Shown in pieces: positions 20,275 through 29,029 of a stretch of DNA of 64,000 bases (its first letter is position 1; every line of letters starts with the position of its first letter). The DNA is from Agromyces mediolanus (GTDB taxonomy: Bacteria; Actinomycetota; Actinomycetes; Actinomycetales; Microbacteriaceae), in the NCBI RefSeq assembly GCF_023715325.1, contig NZ_JAMBNX010000006.1, forward strand, positions 186,001 through 250,000. The letters run 5' to 3'. The position numbers and the translations under genes are program-made. The notes below the pieces were generated by a model, which was given only the letters and a program-made list of their open reading frames with translations, did no database searches and was not told the DNA's origin.

Positions 20275-20934
20275 TCAGCGGTCTTCGATGCGCAGGCCGA
20301 GCTGGGCGGCGAAGTGCTCGGCGAGCGCGGCGGCCTGCTGCGAGTCGATCGTCGCGCCGGCGAGGCCCTCGAGGCTGCGGATGGCGCGGATCTCGAGCCC
20401 GCGCAGGTCGACGTCCTGCATGGTCGTGCGGGTGACGACGAGCTCGCCGACCGTGCAGTCCTCGAAGGCGACGCGCGCGAGGGTCGCCTCGCCGAGGTCG
20501 AGCTCGTCGAAGCTGCACCCGCGGAACAGCACGTCGCGAAGCCCGGCGGCGCGGAGGTTCACCCAGCCGAGCTTGGACTGCTCGACGACGAGCGAGTGCA
20601 GTTCGGCGTCGTAGAGCTCGGCCGAGCCGATGCGGGAGCCCTCGATGCGCACGTCGCGGAACGTCGAACGGGCGGCGGAGAACACCGGGGCGTTCAGCCG
20701 CTCGATGCGCGTCTCGAGGAAGCGGGCGGCGCGGAACGAGGCCTCGTGCGCGTGCCACCCCACGAGTTCGCACTCGGAGAACGTCGCGCCGGAGAGGTCG
20801 CGGCCCTCGAGCTCGGCGTCGACGAACCGGAGCCCCTCGACGGTGCGCTGCGGGCCGAGCTCGGCGGCGTCGCCGGCCTGGAGGTCGTCGAGGCGGAGCG
20901 GGTCGATCTGGGGTGCGCGGGTGGGCTTGGGCAT
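20275..20934 (-). CDS. Pentapeptide-repeat protein
   Basis: The 219-residue protein is built of degenerate A(D/N)LXX repeats (for example D-L-S-G-A-T-F-S-E-C-E-L, F-R-A-A-R-F, F-R-G-C-S-F-D-E-L-D-L-G-E-A-T-L). These fold as a right-handed quadrilateral beta helix. Relatives include gyrase-protecting proteins such as MfpA, but most are of unknown function, and this one lacks obvious MfpA-like acidity. The ATG at 20934 is chosen because upstream codons do not fit the repeat. Confidence 0.85.
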   Translation of the reverse strand: MPKPTRAPQIDPLRLDDLQAGDAAELGPQRTVEGLRFVDAELEGRDLSGATFSECELVGWHAHEASFRAARFLETRIERLNAPVFSAARSTFRDVRIEGSRIGSAELYDAELHSLVVEQSKLGWVNLRAAGLRDVLFRGCSFDELDLGEATLARVAFEDCTVGELVVTRTTMQDVDLRGLEIRAIRSLEGLAGATIDSQQAAALAEHFAAQLGLRIEDR

Positions 20935-20993
20935 GCGAGCACGGTACCGGCGGGGACCGACATCGAGGGACGGATGCCGCCTGTCGGCGCGGC

Positions 20994-20999
20994 TACGCT
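20994..20999 (+). promoter_or_regulatory. Probable -10 box, leaderless SseB-like gene
   Basis: TACGCT ends 7 bases before the ATG at 21007; no ribosome binding site intervenes. Confidence 0.4.
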
Positions 21000-21006
21000 G
21001 GAAGGC

Positions 21007-21414
21007 ATGGCAGGCAAGGGCAAAAAGAAGGCGCAGGAGCCGCTCGAGTTCCGCTCGCAGGCGCTCGCCGAGGCGCTCGAACGGCAGGACATGGCCGCGG
21101 TCGCCCTCGCCCTCCGGCACGGCAACACCGTGGTGCCGCTCGTGAAGCCGGGCCCCCGCGACCGCCCGCTCGACGGTGGAGAGGTGTGGACCTACCGCGA
21201 CCCGAAGACGGGTGAGGTCGCGTTGCTCCTCTTCAGCGACGCCGAGCACAAGCCGGCCAACCTGCCGCCTGCCGTCGGGCTGCAGAGCCCGGCGTGGTTG
21301 CGCAGCTTCCTGAAGCGCTACGAGTCCACGATCACCACGGTGTTCCTCGACATCGCCGGCCCGCACCCGATGCAGGCGCCCCCGGGCGAGCTGCTGCGGG
21401 CGCTCGAGGCGTAG
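21007..21414 (+). CDS. SseB-like small protein, unknown function
   Basis: A 135-residue soluble protein with a Lys-rich N-terminus. The segment V-A-L-L-L-F-S-D-A-E-H-K followed by V-G-L-Q-S-P-A-W-L resembles the SseB N-terminal domain (a strand ending in L-F-T/S, then a helix). The match is by pattern only. It is divergent from the pentapeptide-repeat gene and convergent with radA. Confidence 0.65.
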   Translation: MAGKGKKKAQEPLEFRSQALAEALERQDMAAVALALRHGNTVVPLVKPGPRDRPLDGGEVWTYRDPKTGEVALLLFSDAEHKPANLPPAVGLQSPAWLRSFLKRYESTITTVFLDIAGPHPMQAPPGELLRALEA

Positions 21415-21443
21415 CCCCGGGCCCACGCCTTCGGGGGGAGCGA

Positions 21444-22808
21444 TCAGAACGCGGCGTCGAGCTCCCGCTCGCGTGAGCCCTTCGCCGCGAGCATCGCCCG
21501 CTCGACCGCGGCGCGCACGCTGCCCGCCTCGACGTCGAGGATCGAGGTGTAGCCGAGTCGGCGAGCCTCGGTGGCGCGCTGCGCCGCCGCCGCGACGGGA
21601 CGCACCTCGCCCGCCAGGCTGATCTCGCCGAAGGCGGCGAGCTCGTGCGGTACGGCCCGGTCGCGCATCGCCGAGGCGATGGCCACCGCGATCGCGAGGT
21701 CGGCCCCCGGCTCGATCAGACGGACCCCGCCGACGGTCGAGACGTAGACGTCGTGCTCGCCGAGCGCCTTGAGCCCGGCCCGCCGTTCGAGCACGGCGAG
21801 GATCATCGCCACGCGCGAGGGGTCGACCCCGTTCACCACGCGGCGCGGCTGCGGCGCCTTCGTCGCGACGACGAGCGCCTGCACCTCGACGGGCAGGGCC
21901 CGGCGGCCCTCGAGCGCCACGGTGACGCAGGTGCCGCTCACCGAGGTGCGGGCGCGGCTGAGGAACAGGCCAGACGGGTCGGGCACCTCGGCGATGCCGT
22001 CGCCGGTCATCTCGAAGCAGCCGACCTCGTCGGTGGGGCCGAAGCGGTTCTTGAGTGCGCGCACGAAACGCAGGGCCGTCTGCCGGTCGCCCTCGAAGTG
22101 GCAGACGACGTCGACGAGGTGCTCGAGCAGGCGGGGACCGGCGATCGTGCCGTCTTTCGTGACGTGGCCCACGAGCAGCAGCGGCAGGTCTCGCTCTTTG
22201 GCGACGCGGATGAGGGTCGACGCGACCTCGCGCACCTGGCTGGGTTGGCCGGGCAGGCCGTCGACGAGGGAGCTCGCGACCGTCTGCACCGAGTCGACGA
22301 TGAGGAGTTCGGGGGAGACCTCGTCGATCTGGCCGAGCACGGTGGCGAGGTCGGCCTCGGCCGCGAGGTAGAGCTCGTCGTGCAGCGCACCGGTTCGGCC
22401 GGCGCGAAGGCGCACCTGGGCGGCCGACTCCTCGGCGCTGACATAGAGCACCCGGCGGCCGCCCGCCGCGACGCGCGCGGCGACCTCGAGCAGCAGCGTG
22501 GACTTGCCGACACCGGGCTCGCCGGAGAGCAGGATGGCGGCGCCCGCGACGATGCCGCCGCCGAGCACCCGGTCGAACTCGCCGATGCCGCTCGGCCGGT
22601 GGCTCGTGGCCGCGACCTCAATGTGCGCGATCGGGCGGGCCGCCTGCGACGGCGCGATGGCGGCGGCCTTGACGGTGCGGGTGATGCCCGTGGGCGCTGC
22701 GGCCTCGATGACCGTGCCCCACTGCTGGCACTCGGCGCAGCGACCGACCCATTTGGCGGTGCTCCACCCGCACTCGGTGCAGCGGAAAGCGGTGCTCGTT
22801 CGGGCCAT
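21444..22808 (-). CDS. radA: DNA repair protein RadA (Sms)
   Basis: The 454-residue protein processes recombination intermediates together with RecA. It has an N-terminal zinc finger (F-R-C-T-E-C-G-W then G-R-C-A-E-C-Q-Q-W-G), a RecA-like ATPase with Walker A G-E-P-G-V-G-K-S-T and Walker B L-L-I-V-D-S-V, and the RadA-specific K-N-R-F-G motif. A C-terminal Lon-protease-like domain without catalytic function ends it (G-G-V-R-L-I-E-P-G-A-D-L-A-I-A). The length is typical. Confidence 0.97.
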   Translation of the reverse strand: MARTSTAFRCTECGWSTAKWVGRCAECQQWGTVIEAAAPTGITRTVKAAAIAPSQAARPIAHIEVAATSHRPSGIGEFDRVLGGGIVAGAAILLSGEPGVGKSTLLLEVAARVAAGGRRVLYVSAEESAAQVRLRAGRTGALHDELYLAAEADLATVLGQIDEVSPELLIVDSVQTVASSLVDGLPGQPSQVREVASTLIRVAKERDLPLLLVGHVTKDGTIAGPRLLEHLVDVVCHFEGDRQTALRFVRALKNRFGPTDEVGCFEMTGDGIAEVPDPSGLFLSRARTSVSGTCVTVALEGRRALPVEVQALVVATKAPQPRRVVNGVDPSRVAMILAVLERRAGLKALGEHDVYVSTVGGVRLIEPGADLAIAVAIASAMRDRAVPHELAAFGEISLAGEVRPVAAAAQRATEARRLGYTSILDVEAGSVRAAVERAMLAAKGSRERELDAAF

Positions 22809-22817
22809 GCCCAGAGC

Positions 22818-23588
22818 CTAGCCGCGGCCCCCGACACCGCCGGTCAGCTGGTGCAGGCGCGAGATCACCGCCGGGCGGAATGCCCCCGCCCAGACCCGGT
22901 AGCCGCGGTCGTTCGGGTGGAACCAGTCCTTCGCGAATCCGGTCAGGATGCCGCGCACGCCCTGCCGCTTCGTGGACTCGTGCAACGGCACGACCGTGAG
23001 CCCGCGCGCCGCCGCCTCCCGGCGGACGATCGCGTTCGCCTCGGCGACCTTGCGCTCGTTCGCCGGGAAGTAGAAGTACGGCAGGTCGGCCACCACGGCG
23101 TGCTTCGGGACCGCGTCGAACACGGCGCGGATGCCCTCGGCGAAGGCCGCGGCATCCCAGTCGGCGATGTCGTTCGCGCCGATCGCGACGGTGACGACGT
23201 CGGGGCGGAGCTTGCCGAATCGGGGGAGCTGGTCGCGCACCGCGAGACCGACGGTCGCGCCGGAGACGCTGAGGTTCACGACCCGGATCGTGCGGCCGCT
23301 GCGGCTGCGCAGCTCGTCGGCGAGGAGCCCGACGTAGCCGAGGTCGGGGCGGCTCGCGCCGATGCCCTGGGCGGCGCTGTCGCCGATCGCGACGTAGAGC
23401 AGCTCGCCCCGGGTTTTCGCGAGATCCCGCCACCACTTCGAGTGCACGGGGAGCGTCTCGTTCAACACCGCGGACTGCTCGCGCCGGCGCTCGCCGAAGG
23501 CGCGCCAGCCGAGCGCCCCGACGGCCGCGGCGGCGCCGACGCCTCCCGCGACGAGCGCGATGGTGGCGAGACGGTGCGGCGCAGGCAT
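22818..23588 (-). CDS. SGNH/GDSL-family hydrolase, secreted or membrane-anchored
   Basis: This 256-residue protein has an N-terminal hydrophobic helix (A-T-I-A-L-V-A-G-G-V-G-A-A-A-A-V). The SGNH blocks follow: block I I-G-D-S-A-A-Q-G-I-G-A with the nucleophilic Ser, block II Gly in N-L-S-V-S-G-A-T, block III G-A-N-D-I, and block V D-W-F-H-P-N-D-R-G-Y with the catalytic Asp and His. The family includes lipases and carbohydrate esterases; the substrate is unknown. It follows radA 9 bases upstream on the same strand. Confidence 0.88.
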   Translation of the reverse strand: MPAPHRLATIALVAGGVGAAAAVGALGWRAFGERRREQSAVLNETLPVHSKWWRDLAKTRGELLYVAIGDSAAQGIGASRPDLGYVGLLADELRSRSGRTIRVVNLSVSGATVGLAVRDQLPRFGKLRPDVVTVAIGANDIADWDAAAFAEGIRAVFDAVPKHAVVADLPYFYFPANERKVAEANAIVRREAAARGLTVVPLHESTKRQGVRGILTGFAKDWFHPNDRGYRVWAGAFRPAVISRLHQLTGGVGGRG

Positions 23589-23646
23589 GCGACGAAACTA
23601 TGGGTGTCCGCTGAACGTCGGCTGAACCATCCGGTGCTCGTTCGTT

Positions 23647-23675
23647 TTGGTCAGCCGCGACGGATCGTCTACTAT
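23647..23675 (+). promoter_or_regulatory. tRNA-Ser promoter
   Basis: A -35-like TTGGTC (23647-23652) and a -10 TACTAT (23670-23675) are separated by 17 bases. The tRNA begins 7 bases after the -10 box. Confidence 0.55.
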
Positions 23676-23682
23676 CGATCCC

Positions 23683-23773
23683 GGTGACGTGTCCGAGCGG
23701 CCGAAGGTGCAACTCTCGAAAAGTTGTGTAGGGTAACCCCCTACCGTGGGTTCAAATCCCACCGTCACCGCCA
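23683..23773 (+). tRNA. tRNA-Ser (anticodon CGA)
   Basis: The acceptor stem GGTGACG (23683-23689) pairs with CGTCACC (23763-23769), followed by G and an encoded CCA. The anticodon stem CAACT/AGTTG encloses CTCGAAA with anticodon CGA at 23717-23719, which reads UCG. A long variable arm (GTAGGGTAACCCCCTAC) and the T-arm G-T-T-C-A-A-A complete a class II serine tRNA. Its 3' end is the integration site of the island that follows. Confidence 0.97.
23748..23773 (+). repeat. Left attachment site (attL), 26 bp of tRNA-Ser 3' end
   Basis: The sequence from GGGTTCAAATCCCACC through the encoded CCA is identical to 36424-36449. It includes the T-arm and the 3' acceptor strand, a standard target for tyrosine integrases. 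Confidence 0.9.
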
Positions 23774-23776
23774 TGG

Positions 23777-23821
23777 AAACCCCCGCGATTCCCTTGAAAA
23801 CACAGGGATCGCGGGGGTTTT
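23777..23821 (+). terminator. tRNA-Ser terminator inside the island's left end
   Basis: AAACCCCCGCGATTCCCT (23777-23794) pairs with 23804-23820 with one bulged T. The loop has 9 bases and a T-rich tail (TTTTGCTTT) follows. It is supplied by the island and replaces the chromosomal one. Confidence 0.85.
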
Positions 23822-23839
23822 GCTTTGCCCGAACGTGCT

Positions 23840-23860
23840 CAGCAGTAACTCTGCGGTAAC
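23840..23860 (+). repeat. Candidate integrase arm sites, left end
   Basis: CAGCAGTAAC (23840-23849) and CTGCGGTAAC (23851-23860) resemble the CAGCGGTAAC copies at 36298, 36309 and 36528. They lie 67-87 bases after the att core. A role as integrase or excisionase arm sites is inferred. Confidence 0.45.
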
Positions 23861-23919
23861 AGGATATTTCTACCTTGCCAATCGACCGGCCGAACGAACG
23901 GGCGGCATCAAACCACCGA

Positions 23920-24771
23920 TCACACGACTTCAGCGTCGTCGGATCGCTCTGCAGCACGTCGCAGGGCCTCTATTGCATCCTCACTGACTCGGTTGAGCGT
24001 CTGTGCGAATTGTAGGACGGTGACATGCAGCAGCTGAACCGCCGACCCGGGCACCGGCGACGTCGAGAGGTGGCGCAGCATCATGTACGAGAAGTGGCTG
24101 AGATCACTCAGCATTCCCCAGGTCACGCGCTCTACGCTCTTGTCGCCGTATGCGGCCGTGATCGGTGCGCTCGTCGCAAGCTGTGCTGTGACATCGCGAG
24201 GATCGAGACGGAGTCGGCCCGCAAGGTCGGCGAAGTGCGCACGGAAGTCTTCCCGCTCTTGTCGAACGTGCGTGTCGAGCTTCCCACCGAGTTCGGCCGT
24301 GAGCGCGCCGTGGCCAAGCGCGGTGGCGGCGAGAAGCAGATGGTTCTTCGAAAAGTAGAGCGCATCCTGGTGGATTGCTCGTAGTCCACGAGTTAGTCGT
24401 TCATCGCGCGATGACGGTTCTTGTAGCCACATGATCGTCGTAGTGTCCTCAAGCGCCGCGCGCATGAGGGGATACATGACTGTCGCGTCGAGATGGAGTT
24501 TTCCCGGCTCGGTATCGAAGACCCAACGGTGTAGCCCGCGAAGCATCCGTGCCGTGTTCCAGGCGCGCTCCTGAACGTAGTGCGAAACGACGGGCGGCGG
24601 ATCGATGACTGCAGCGGCAGCCGTATCGAGCTGTGCACGAGACCCTTCGGTGAACCCAGCGTCAGCAAGCTGCTGAAAGCTGGCGGCGAGGTCGCTCCAG
24701 CGATCACACTCCACCCACAGCGCCGCGACGACCTCATCAGGATCCATTGGAGGTATTAGCTCAGTCGTCAA
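23920..24771 (-). CDS. Unknown mostly helical protein, last gene of restriction-like operon
   Basis: This 283-residue protein has no signal or membrane segment. It looks mainly alpha-helical, with a central R-A-A-L-E-D-T-T-T-I-M-W-L and R-D-E-R-L-T-R-G-L-R-A-I-H segment. I recognise no family. The TTG start at 24771 has GAGG 9 bases upstream and overlaps the end of the NucS-like gene by 11 bases. The ATG at 24747 is an alternative that would remove 8 residues. Its overlap with the operon suggests a role as an accessory or sensor subunit of the same system, but that is only context. Confidence 0.7.
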   Translation of the reverse strand: MTTELIPPMDPDEVVAALWVECDRWSDLAASFQQLADAGFTEGSRAQLDTAAAAVIDPPPVVSHYVQERAWNTARMLRGLHRWVFDTEPGKLHLDATVMYPLMRAALEDTTTIMWLQEPSSRDERLTRGLRAIHQDALYFSKNHLLLAATALGHGALTAELGGKLDTHVRQEREDFRAHFADLAGRLRLDPRDVTAQLATSAPITAAYGDKSVERVTWGMLSDLSHFSYMMLRHLSTSPVPGSAVQLLHVTVLQFAQTLNRVSEDAIEALRRAAERSDDAEVV

Positions 24772-25849
24772 GGCCGAACGCCTCGGTCACCTGTTCGATC
24801 GTGAACTTCTGACGGAGCTTCGCGGCCGTGTTCTGATTGGCGAACATACCGTTCCGCCATATCGCTTCCTCGCGTGGGACCGCGTGCGTCCAATCGATGG
24901 GGACAGCCCATTCGGCCTTCTCGTCCTCGACATCGCCGTCGTGACGGTAGCTCCCGGCGAGGGGCAGAGTGTGTAGCGGGGTCGCGACACCGTTGACCTC
25001 GACCATTGTGTGGTCGAACCGGCGAGCTTCGCCGACGACCGTGCCGACGCCGACGTAGCCGGTCTTCGGGATATGCACGAAGATTCGGGCGTCGATCGGC
25101 AGGTTCTTGAGCGTCTGGGAGAACCACTTGCCACCGCCGCCAGAAATGAACCCGTACTTCAGGCCGTCGGCCCACTGGCGGACACCGCCATCTTCTCCGA
25201 AGGAGACGTACCAGTCGCTGCCGTTCCAGGGCTCACGGGTCTTGGTCTGACGCGCTGAGACGCCCGCAGCAGCCTGTTGGCCCTCGTGCTCGACCAGCCA
25301 GGTGCGGGCCAGGTACGTCGCGCCGTTGTCCGCGAAATGACGGAAGAAGACGACGTTGATCGGCACCCCGAAGCCCTCATTGAGGAACCTTACGATCCGC
25401 TCGGTAGCTGCATCGACGTTCGCGGCGACGATGGTGAAGGTCTGCGAACCGTTGACCTCCTCGGGCAAGGTCTCGTTGAAGCACTCGGCGAACGCCTCTT
25501 CCAGCGCCGAGCCCGGCTTGTAGGCCTCGAAAATTGCCTGGATATCGGCGCGACCGAGTCCGGCCACCCAGGAGCCATAGTCCAGTGCTTGGGCTGTGAC
25601 GTCACGCGGAGTCTTGTCGCGCTTCAGTTCGATGACGTGCACCGCGGCGGTCTCGTCGAGAGCGAGGAGATCGATGTATCCGCCATAGGCCGTGGCAACC
25701 TGACGGCCGATAATCAACAGCACCTCACCGAGCATCGACGGATCGGACTCGATGTAGCCCTCGAGCTGGGACTCCAGTCCGATTGAGGTCGGAACAATCC
25801 GACTGAGCGTTCTGCCCTCGGCGCGCCAGAGGCCCATCTCAACCGTCAT
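24761..25849 (-). CDS. PD-(D/E)XK endonuclease, NucS/DUF91-like domain
   Basis: The 362-residue protein has an N-terminal NucS/DUF91-type nuclease domain. L-E-S-Q-L-E-G-Y-I leads to I-G-R-Q-V, then D60 (Y-I-D-L-L), E74-x-K76 (V-I-E-L-K-R) and Q87-A-L-D-Y, the PD-(D/E)XK core with its QxxxY helix. The C-terminal half (about 190-362) has aromatic-rich W-Y-V-S-F-G-E-D-G-G and K-T-G-Y-V-G-V-G segments that could bind nucleic acid. The ATG at 25849 has GGAG 5 bases upstream and is preferred to the GTG at 25852. It overlaps the GIY-YIG gene upstream and the unknown gene downstream. It probably cuts DNA for the system encoded with it. Confidence 0.85.
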   Translation of the reverse strand: MTVEMGLWRAEGRTLSRIVPTSIGLESQLEGYIESDPSMLGEVLLIIGRQVATAYGGYIDLLALDETAAVHVIELKRDKTPRDVTAQALDYGSWVAGLGRADIQAIFEAYKPGSALEEAFAECFNETLPEEVNGSQTFTIVAANVDAATERIVRFLNEGFGVPINVVFFRHFADNGATYLARTWLVEHEGQQAAAGVSARQTKTREPWNGSDWYVSFGEDGGVRQWADGLKYGFISGGGGKWFSQTLKNLPIDARIFVHIPKTGYVGVGTVVGEARRFDHTMVEVNGVATPLHTLPLAGSYRHDGDVEDEKAEWAVPIDWTHAVPREEAIWRNGMFANQNTAAKLRQKFTIEQVTEAFGLDD

Positions 25850-27047
25850 CACTGCTCCGCTCCACCAGCTTCTGCTGCATCCTGTCGTAGATGTAGTCGG
25901 TGATCTCGCCTGACATGATCATCGCGATGGCCTTGTTGATCGTGGCAAGCGGCACTACGAACCACTCCGAGGGGTCGTAGTCGCGCCCCTTCTTGTCGAC
26001 CTGGGTGAGATCTAGGCGCACCTCAGCGAAAACTCTGTGAATCAGGTGCTCAAGCCACGACGCCTTGATGTTGTACAGCCGGTAGTCCGCCAGCACTTTG
26101 ACTGGCGCCATCAAGTAGGTCGGTGATTTCGCCGCGTTCTTGATGCGCTGCTCGACGCTCGTCGTAGAGAAGCCGATCTTGTGCAGGTCGGTCATGTTTG
26201 CGATCAGCGGGTCGGCGCTGAGCGACTGAAGCACGTAGATGTGGCCGCTCTCCACGTCCCCGTCGAGGATGTCGGCCACGTCATATCCTGTGCGTGCGAG
26301 CACCTCGCCCTGCGCCTCGTACATGCGGGTCATCAGGCTCTGCTTGTACATCGCTGACTCTGTGCCGTTCTCGAACACGACCTTCAGCCGCTGCTTCTGT
26401 TTCGGCTTGCCACCGACGACGAGGTCCACGTCCTCCCCGACCTCGGCGACGAAACACATGACGCCGTTGAGGACGAAGAAGGCGCCCTCGCGGATGAGGT
26501 CCAGGCCGGTGAACGGCATCAGCTGGAACGTGCCATCGGCCAGCTCCGCATGCTTCGCCTTGAACAGTGGCGCATAGAGCTCGAAGTCCTCAGACTTAAC
26601 CCGCTGGGCAACAGAGTCCGGCGACTCGGGACGCTTCATAACGGGCAGATCGGAGACATCGAGGATGCCGCTGTCGTCGCCGAGCAGGTCGTCGAGGTCG
26701 TCACCCTCGAGGAGCTCGTCGATTGATGCCGGCGCTTGCGGTGCCTCGAGCAGACCGAACTCGTCCAGATGCTTGACGGCAGCTGCCCGCTCGTCGCTGG
26801 CAAGGAAGCCGTCGAGCCGAGCGCCTAGTTTGCGCTCCGCGATCTCGCGGGTTGACGAGCTCGGCACTCTGCCATGTACCCGGTAGAACTCGACGATCTC
26901 GAGGAACGCACGTTCGAGCCGATCGGATGACGTTACCTTCTGAGGCTTCTCCGGTGCGTCGAGAAGGCCATCGATGTCGGCGTCGAGAACTGCCTGGAAA
27001 TCGGGAACTATGAAGTCGACGGGACCAATGCCATCGTTCGTACTCAT
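25839..27047 (-). CDS. GIY-YIG nuclease family protein (T5orf172/MUG113-like)
   Basis: The 402-residue protein has three parts. Residues about 41-85 form a helical module with V-H-G-R-V-P that recurs in the partner helicase. Residues 150-265 are a beta-rich middle. Residues 268-345 form a GIY-YIG-type nuclease: G-H-I-Y-V-L, K290-I-G-F-S, R301 and the metal-binding E333 in L-E-H-L-I-H. The motif spacing is that of T5orf172. Its ATG overlaps the helicase stop as ATGA. It is likely a cutting subunit delivered by the helicase; the combination with a separate PD-(D/E)XK enzyme is unusual. Confidence 0.85.
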   Translation of the reverse strand: MSTNDGIGPVDFIVPDFQAVLDADIDGLLDAPEKPQKVTSSDRLERAFLEIVEFYRVHGRVPSSSTREIAERKLGARLDGFLASDERAAAVKHLDEFGLLEAPQAPASIDELLEGDDLDDLLGDDSGILDVSDLPVMKRPESPDSVAQRVKSEDFELYAPLFKAKHAELADGTFQLMPFTGLDLIREGAFFVLNGVMCFVAEVGEDVDLVVGGKPKQKQRLKVVFENGTESAMYKQSLMTRMYEAQGEVLARTGYDVADILDGDVESGHIYVLQSLSADPLIANMTDLHKIGFSTTSVEQRIKNAAKSPTYLMAPVKVLADYRLYNIKASWLEHLIHRVFAEVRLDLTQVDKKGRDYDPSEWFVVPLATINKAIAMIMSGEITDYIYDRMQQKLVERSSDDG

Positions 27048-29029
27048 GCGTCGGTCACCATTTCCGTTGCGCGTCTCTCGGCCTCGCGCTGCTGCTTGAG
27101 CTTCTGCAGGAAGAGCAGTGCCGCGGCGAGGTGCTTCTCGTTCGGGTCTTCCGCGCGCACGTCTGGACGGCGCCCGTTCACCTTTACCCAATTCTGGATC
27201 TTCGGGAACAGCGCCAGCGCCTCCTCCTCGGTGAACTCAATTCGGGTCGCAGCGATCTGGTCCTGGATGATCTTCAGCACCGAGGGTGTGACCGATTTGG
27301 ACATGACTTCGAAGGCCCGCTGGAAGGGGTTCACGGAATCGATGAGGTTGATGCTCAGCTCGTCGATGTTCACGAACTTCTCGGCGAGCTTAATGAAGCG
27401 CTTGTCGCCAACCTCGCGCACCTCGCCAGTTTTGATCACCGAGTCGACGACGACCTGCTGGCGAACCTCCTCGACCTCGGCCTCAGTGAGGTCCGGGTAC
27501 TTCTCGCGGATGATCTTCGGGATCAGCACCTTATTGGTCGTCTCGGGATCCACAGAACCGGCCGCGGCCTTCGCGAAAGTGTCGTCCTGCAAAATCGTCG
27601 CCTTAAGGTCGTTCAGGTCCGTCTCGACGATCTGCTTCACCCGCGCGGTCGAGGGTTCCTTGTAACCCTTGATCTTCAGCTCTCCGGGCTTCCCTACGTC
27701 GTCGCCGTCGAACTTCTTGGTCTTGAACTGGAAGTTCTGCGCGAGGACCTGCTCCATGAGCAGCGAGGCGGTGATGGCCTTGAGCATGTTGTTCACCGAT
27801 ACCTTGACCTCGCCCTGCGAGGCGTCCGGCTCAGCGATGAGGTTCGTGAACTGCGCGTGCGACTTGCCGGGGCTGTCGCGCGTCACCCGCCCGATGATTT
27901 GGATGACTTCGGTGAGCGAGGCCCGGTAGCCGACGGTCAGGGCATGCTCGGCGAAGGGCCAATCGAAGCCCTCCTTCGCCATGCCGAGGGCGATGATCAC
28001 GTCCACCGCGTCACGGTCCTTCGAGGCCGTATGCGCCAGGTAGTGCAGCGTGTCGCCCCGCTTCTTCTGATCGGTGTCATCCACGAGGTCCGCGACGCGC
28101 ACAACCTCGCCGGTATCATTCCGCCGCACGCTGATGATTCCGGTGTCCTCGTTTTCGTCGACGACCTCCCCGATCGTGTCGAGGATGAAGCCCACCTCCT
28201 CGAGCTTGTCCTTCGTGGACTCGCCGGAGTTGACGTTCGGGATGTGCACGATCGTCTTCTTGTCGAGGTCGAGGACCTCGCCGATCGCATCCGTGTACCG
28301 GCCCTGGTAGAAGTGGTGACCGATGCCGAGCGAGCGCAGGTGCTCGTAGCCGTTGAGCTGGTCGTAATAGTTGAAGGTCACGGGCGTGAACTTCGCCTCG
28401 TCCTCAGGTGAGAGCACCGGCACCGAGTCCCCGCGGAAGTACGAGCCCGTCATCGCGACGATGTGCACGTCAGAACCGTTCATCACGTCGCGCAGCAGCG
28501 CACCGAGGCGCGAGCTCTCCGTGTCAGCGGAGACGTGGTGGAACTCGTCGATCGCGAGAACTGTGCCGTTGAAGGCTTCGGGCGCGAGCTTCTCGAAGGC
28601 GAAGCGCAACGTCGCGTGCGTGCACACCAGCGTCGCGTCGGAGCCCTCGAGGAACTTGATGAAAGCGTCGACTTTGCCGGCCGATGACCCCGCGTCGCAG
28701 AGGTTGTTCGACTCCTTGATCTCCCAGTCCGCCCAGAAGCCGTGCTTCGTCAGCGCCGTTGGGGCGAAGGATGCGCCGATGGAGCGCTCCGGCACAGCCA
28801 CGATGACCTTCTTGCGGCCCTGGTTGTAGAGCTTGTCGAGCGCTACAAACATCAGCGCGCGCGACTTGCCCGAGGCCGGCGGGGCCTTCACTAGCAGGTG
28901 CTGGGCGTCGCGCTGCTCGAAGACGCGCTGCTGCATCTCGCGCATGCCGAGCTTGTCGGTGTTCACCGACTCTCTGGTCTGGGCGTAGGTGACGTTGACG
29001 ATGTTGACGGGCTTCTTGATTGCGTTCAC
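27044..29029 (-). CDS. SF2 DEAD/DEAH-box helicase of restriction-like system
   Basis: The 661-residue protein has Walker A A-P-P-A-S-G-K-S (residues 49-56), motif II D161-E-F-H-H, motif III A-M-T-G-S-Y-F and, in the second RecA-like lobe, G-M-A-K-E-G-F-D-W and Q-I-I-G-R-V-T-R (motif VI). The last 70 residues carry an N-G-R-R-P module similar to that in the GIY-YIG partner. No nuclease motif is seen in the helicase itself. It starts at GTG, overlapping the methyltransferase stop as GTGA, so the stoichiometry is probably coupled. Its role should be ATP-driven translocation or remodelling of non-self DNA. Confidence 0.88.
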   Translation of the reverse strand: MNAIKKPVNIVNVTYAQTRESVNTDKLGMREMQQRVFEQRDAQHLLVKAPPASGKSRALMFVALDKLYNQGRKKVIVAVPERSIGASFAPTALTKHGFWADWEIKESNNLCDAGSSAGKVDAFIKFLEGSDATLVCTHATLRFAFEKLAPEAFNGTVLAIDEFHHVSADTESSRLGALLRDVMNGSDVHIVAMTGSYFRGDSVPVLSPEDEAKFTPVTFNYYDQLNGYEHLRSLGIGHHFYQGRYTDAIGEVLDLDKKTIVHIPNVNSGESTKDKLEEVGFILDTIGEVVDENEDTGIISVRRNDTGEVVRVADLVDDTDQKKRGDTLHYLAHTASKDRDAVDVIIALGMAKEGFDWPFAEHALTVGYRASLTEVIQIIGRVTRDSPGKSHAQFTNLIAEPDASQGEVKVSVNNMLKAITASLLMEQVLAQNFQFKTKKFDGDDVGKPGELKIKGYKEPSTARVKQIVETDLNDLKATILQDDTFAKAAAGSVDPETTNKVLIPKIIREKYPDLTEAEVEEVRQQVVVDSVIKTGEVREVGDKRFIKLAEKFVNIDELSINLIDSVNPFQRAFEVMSKSVTPSVLKIIQDQIAATRIEFTEEEALALFPKIQNWVKVNGRRPDVRAEDPNEKHLAAALLFLQKLKQQREAERRATEMVTDA

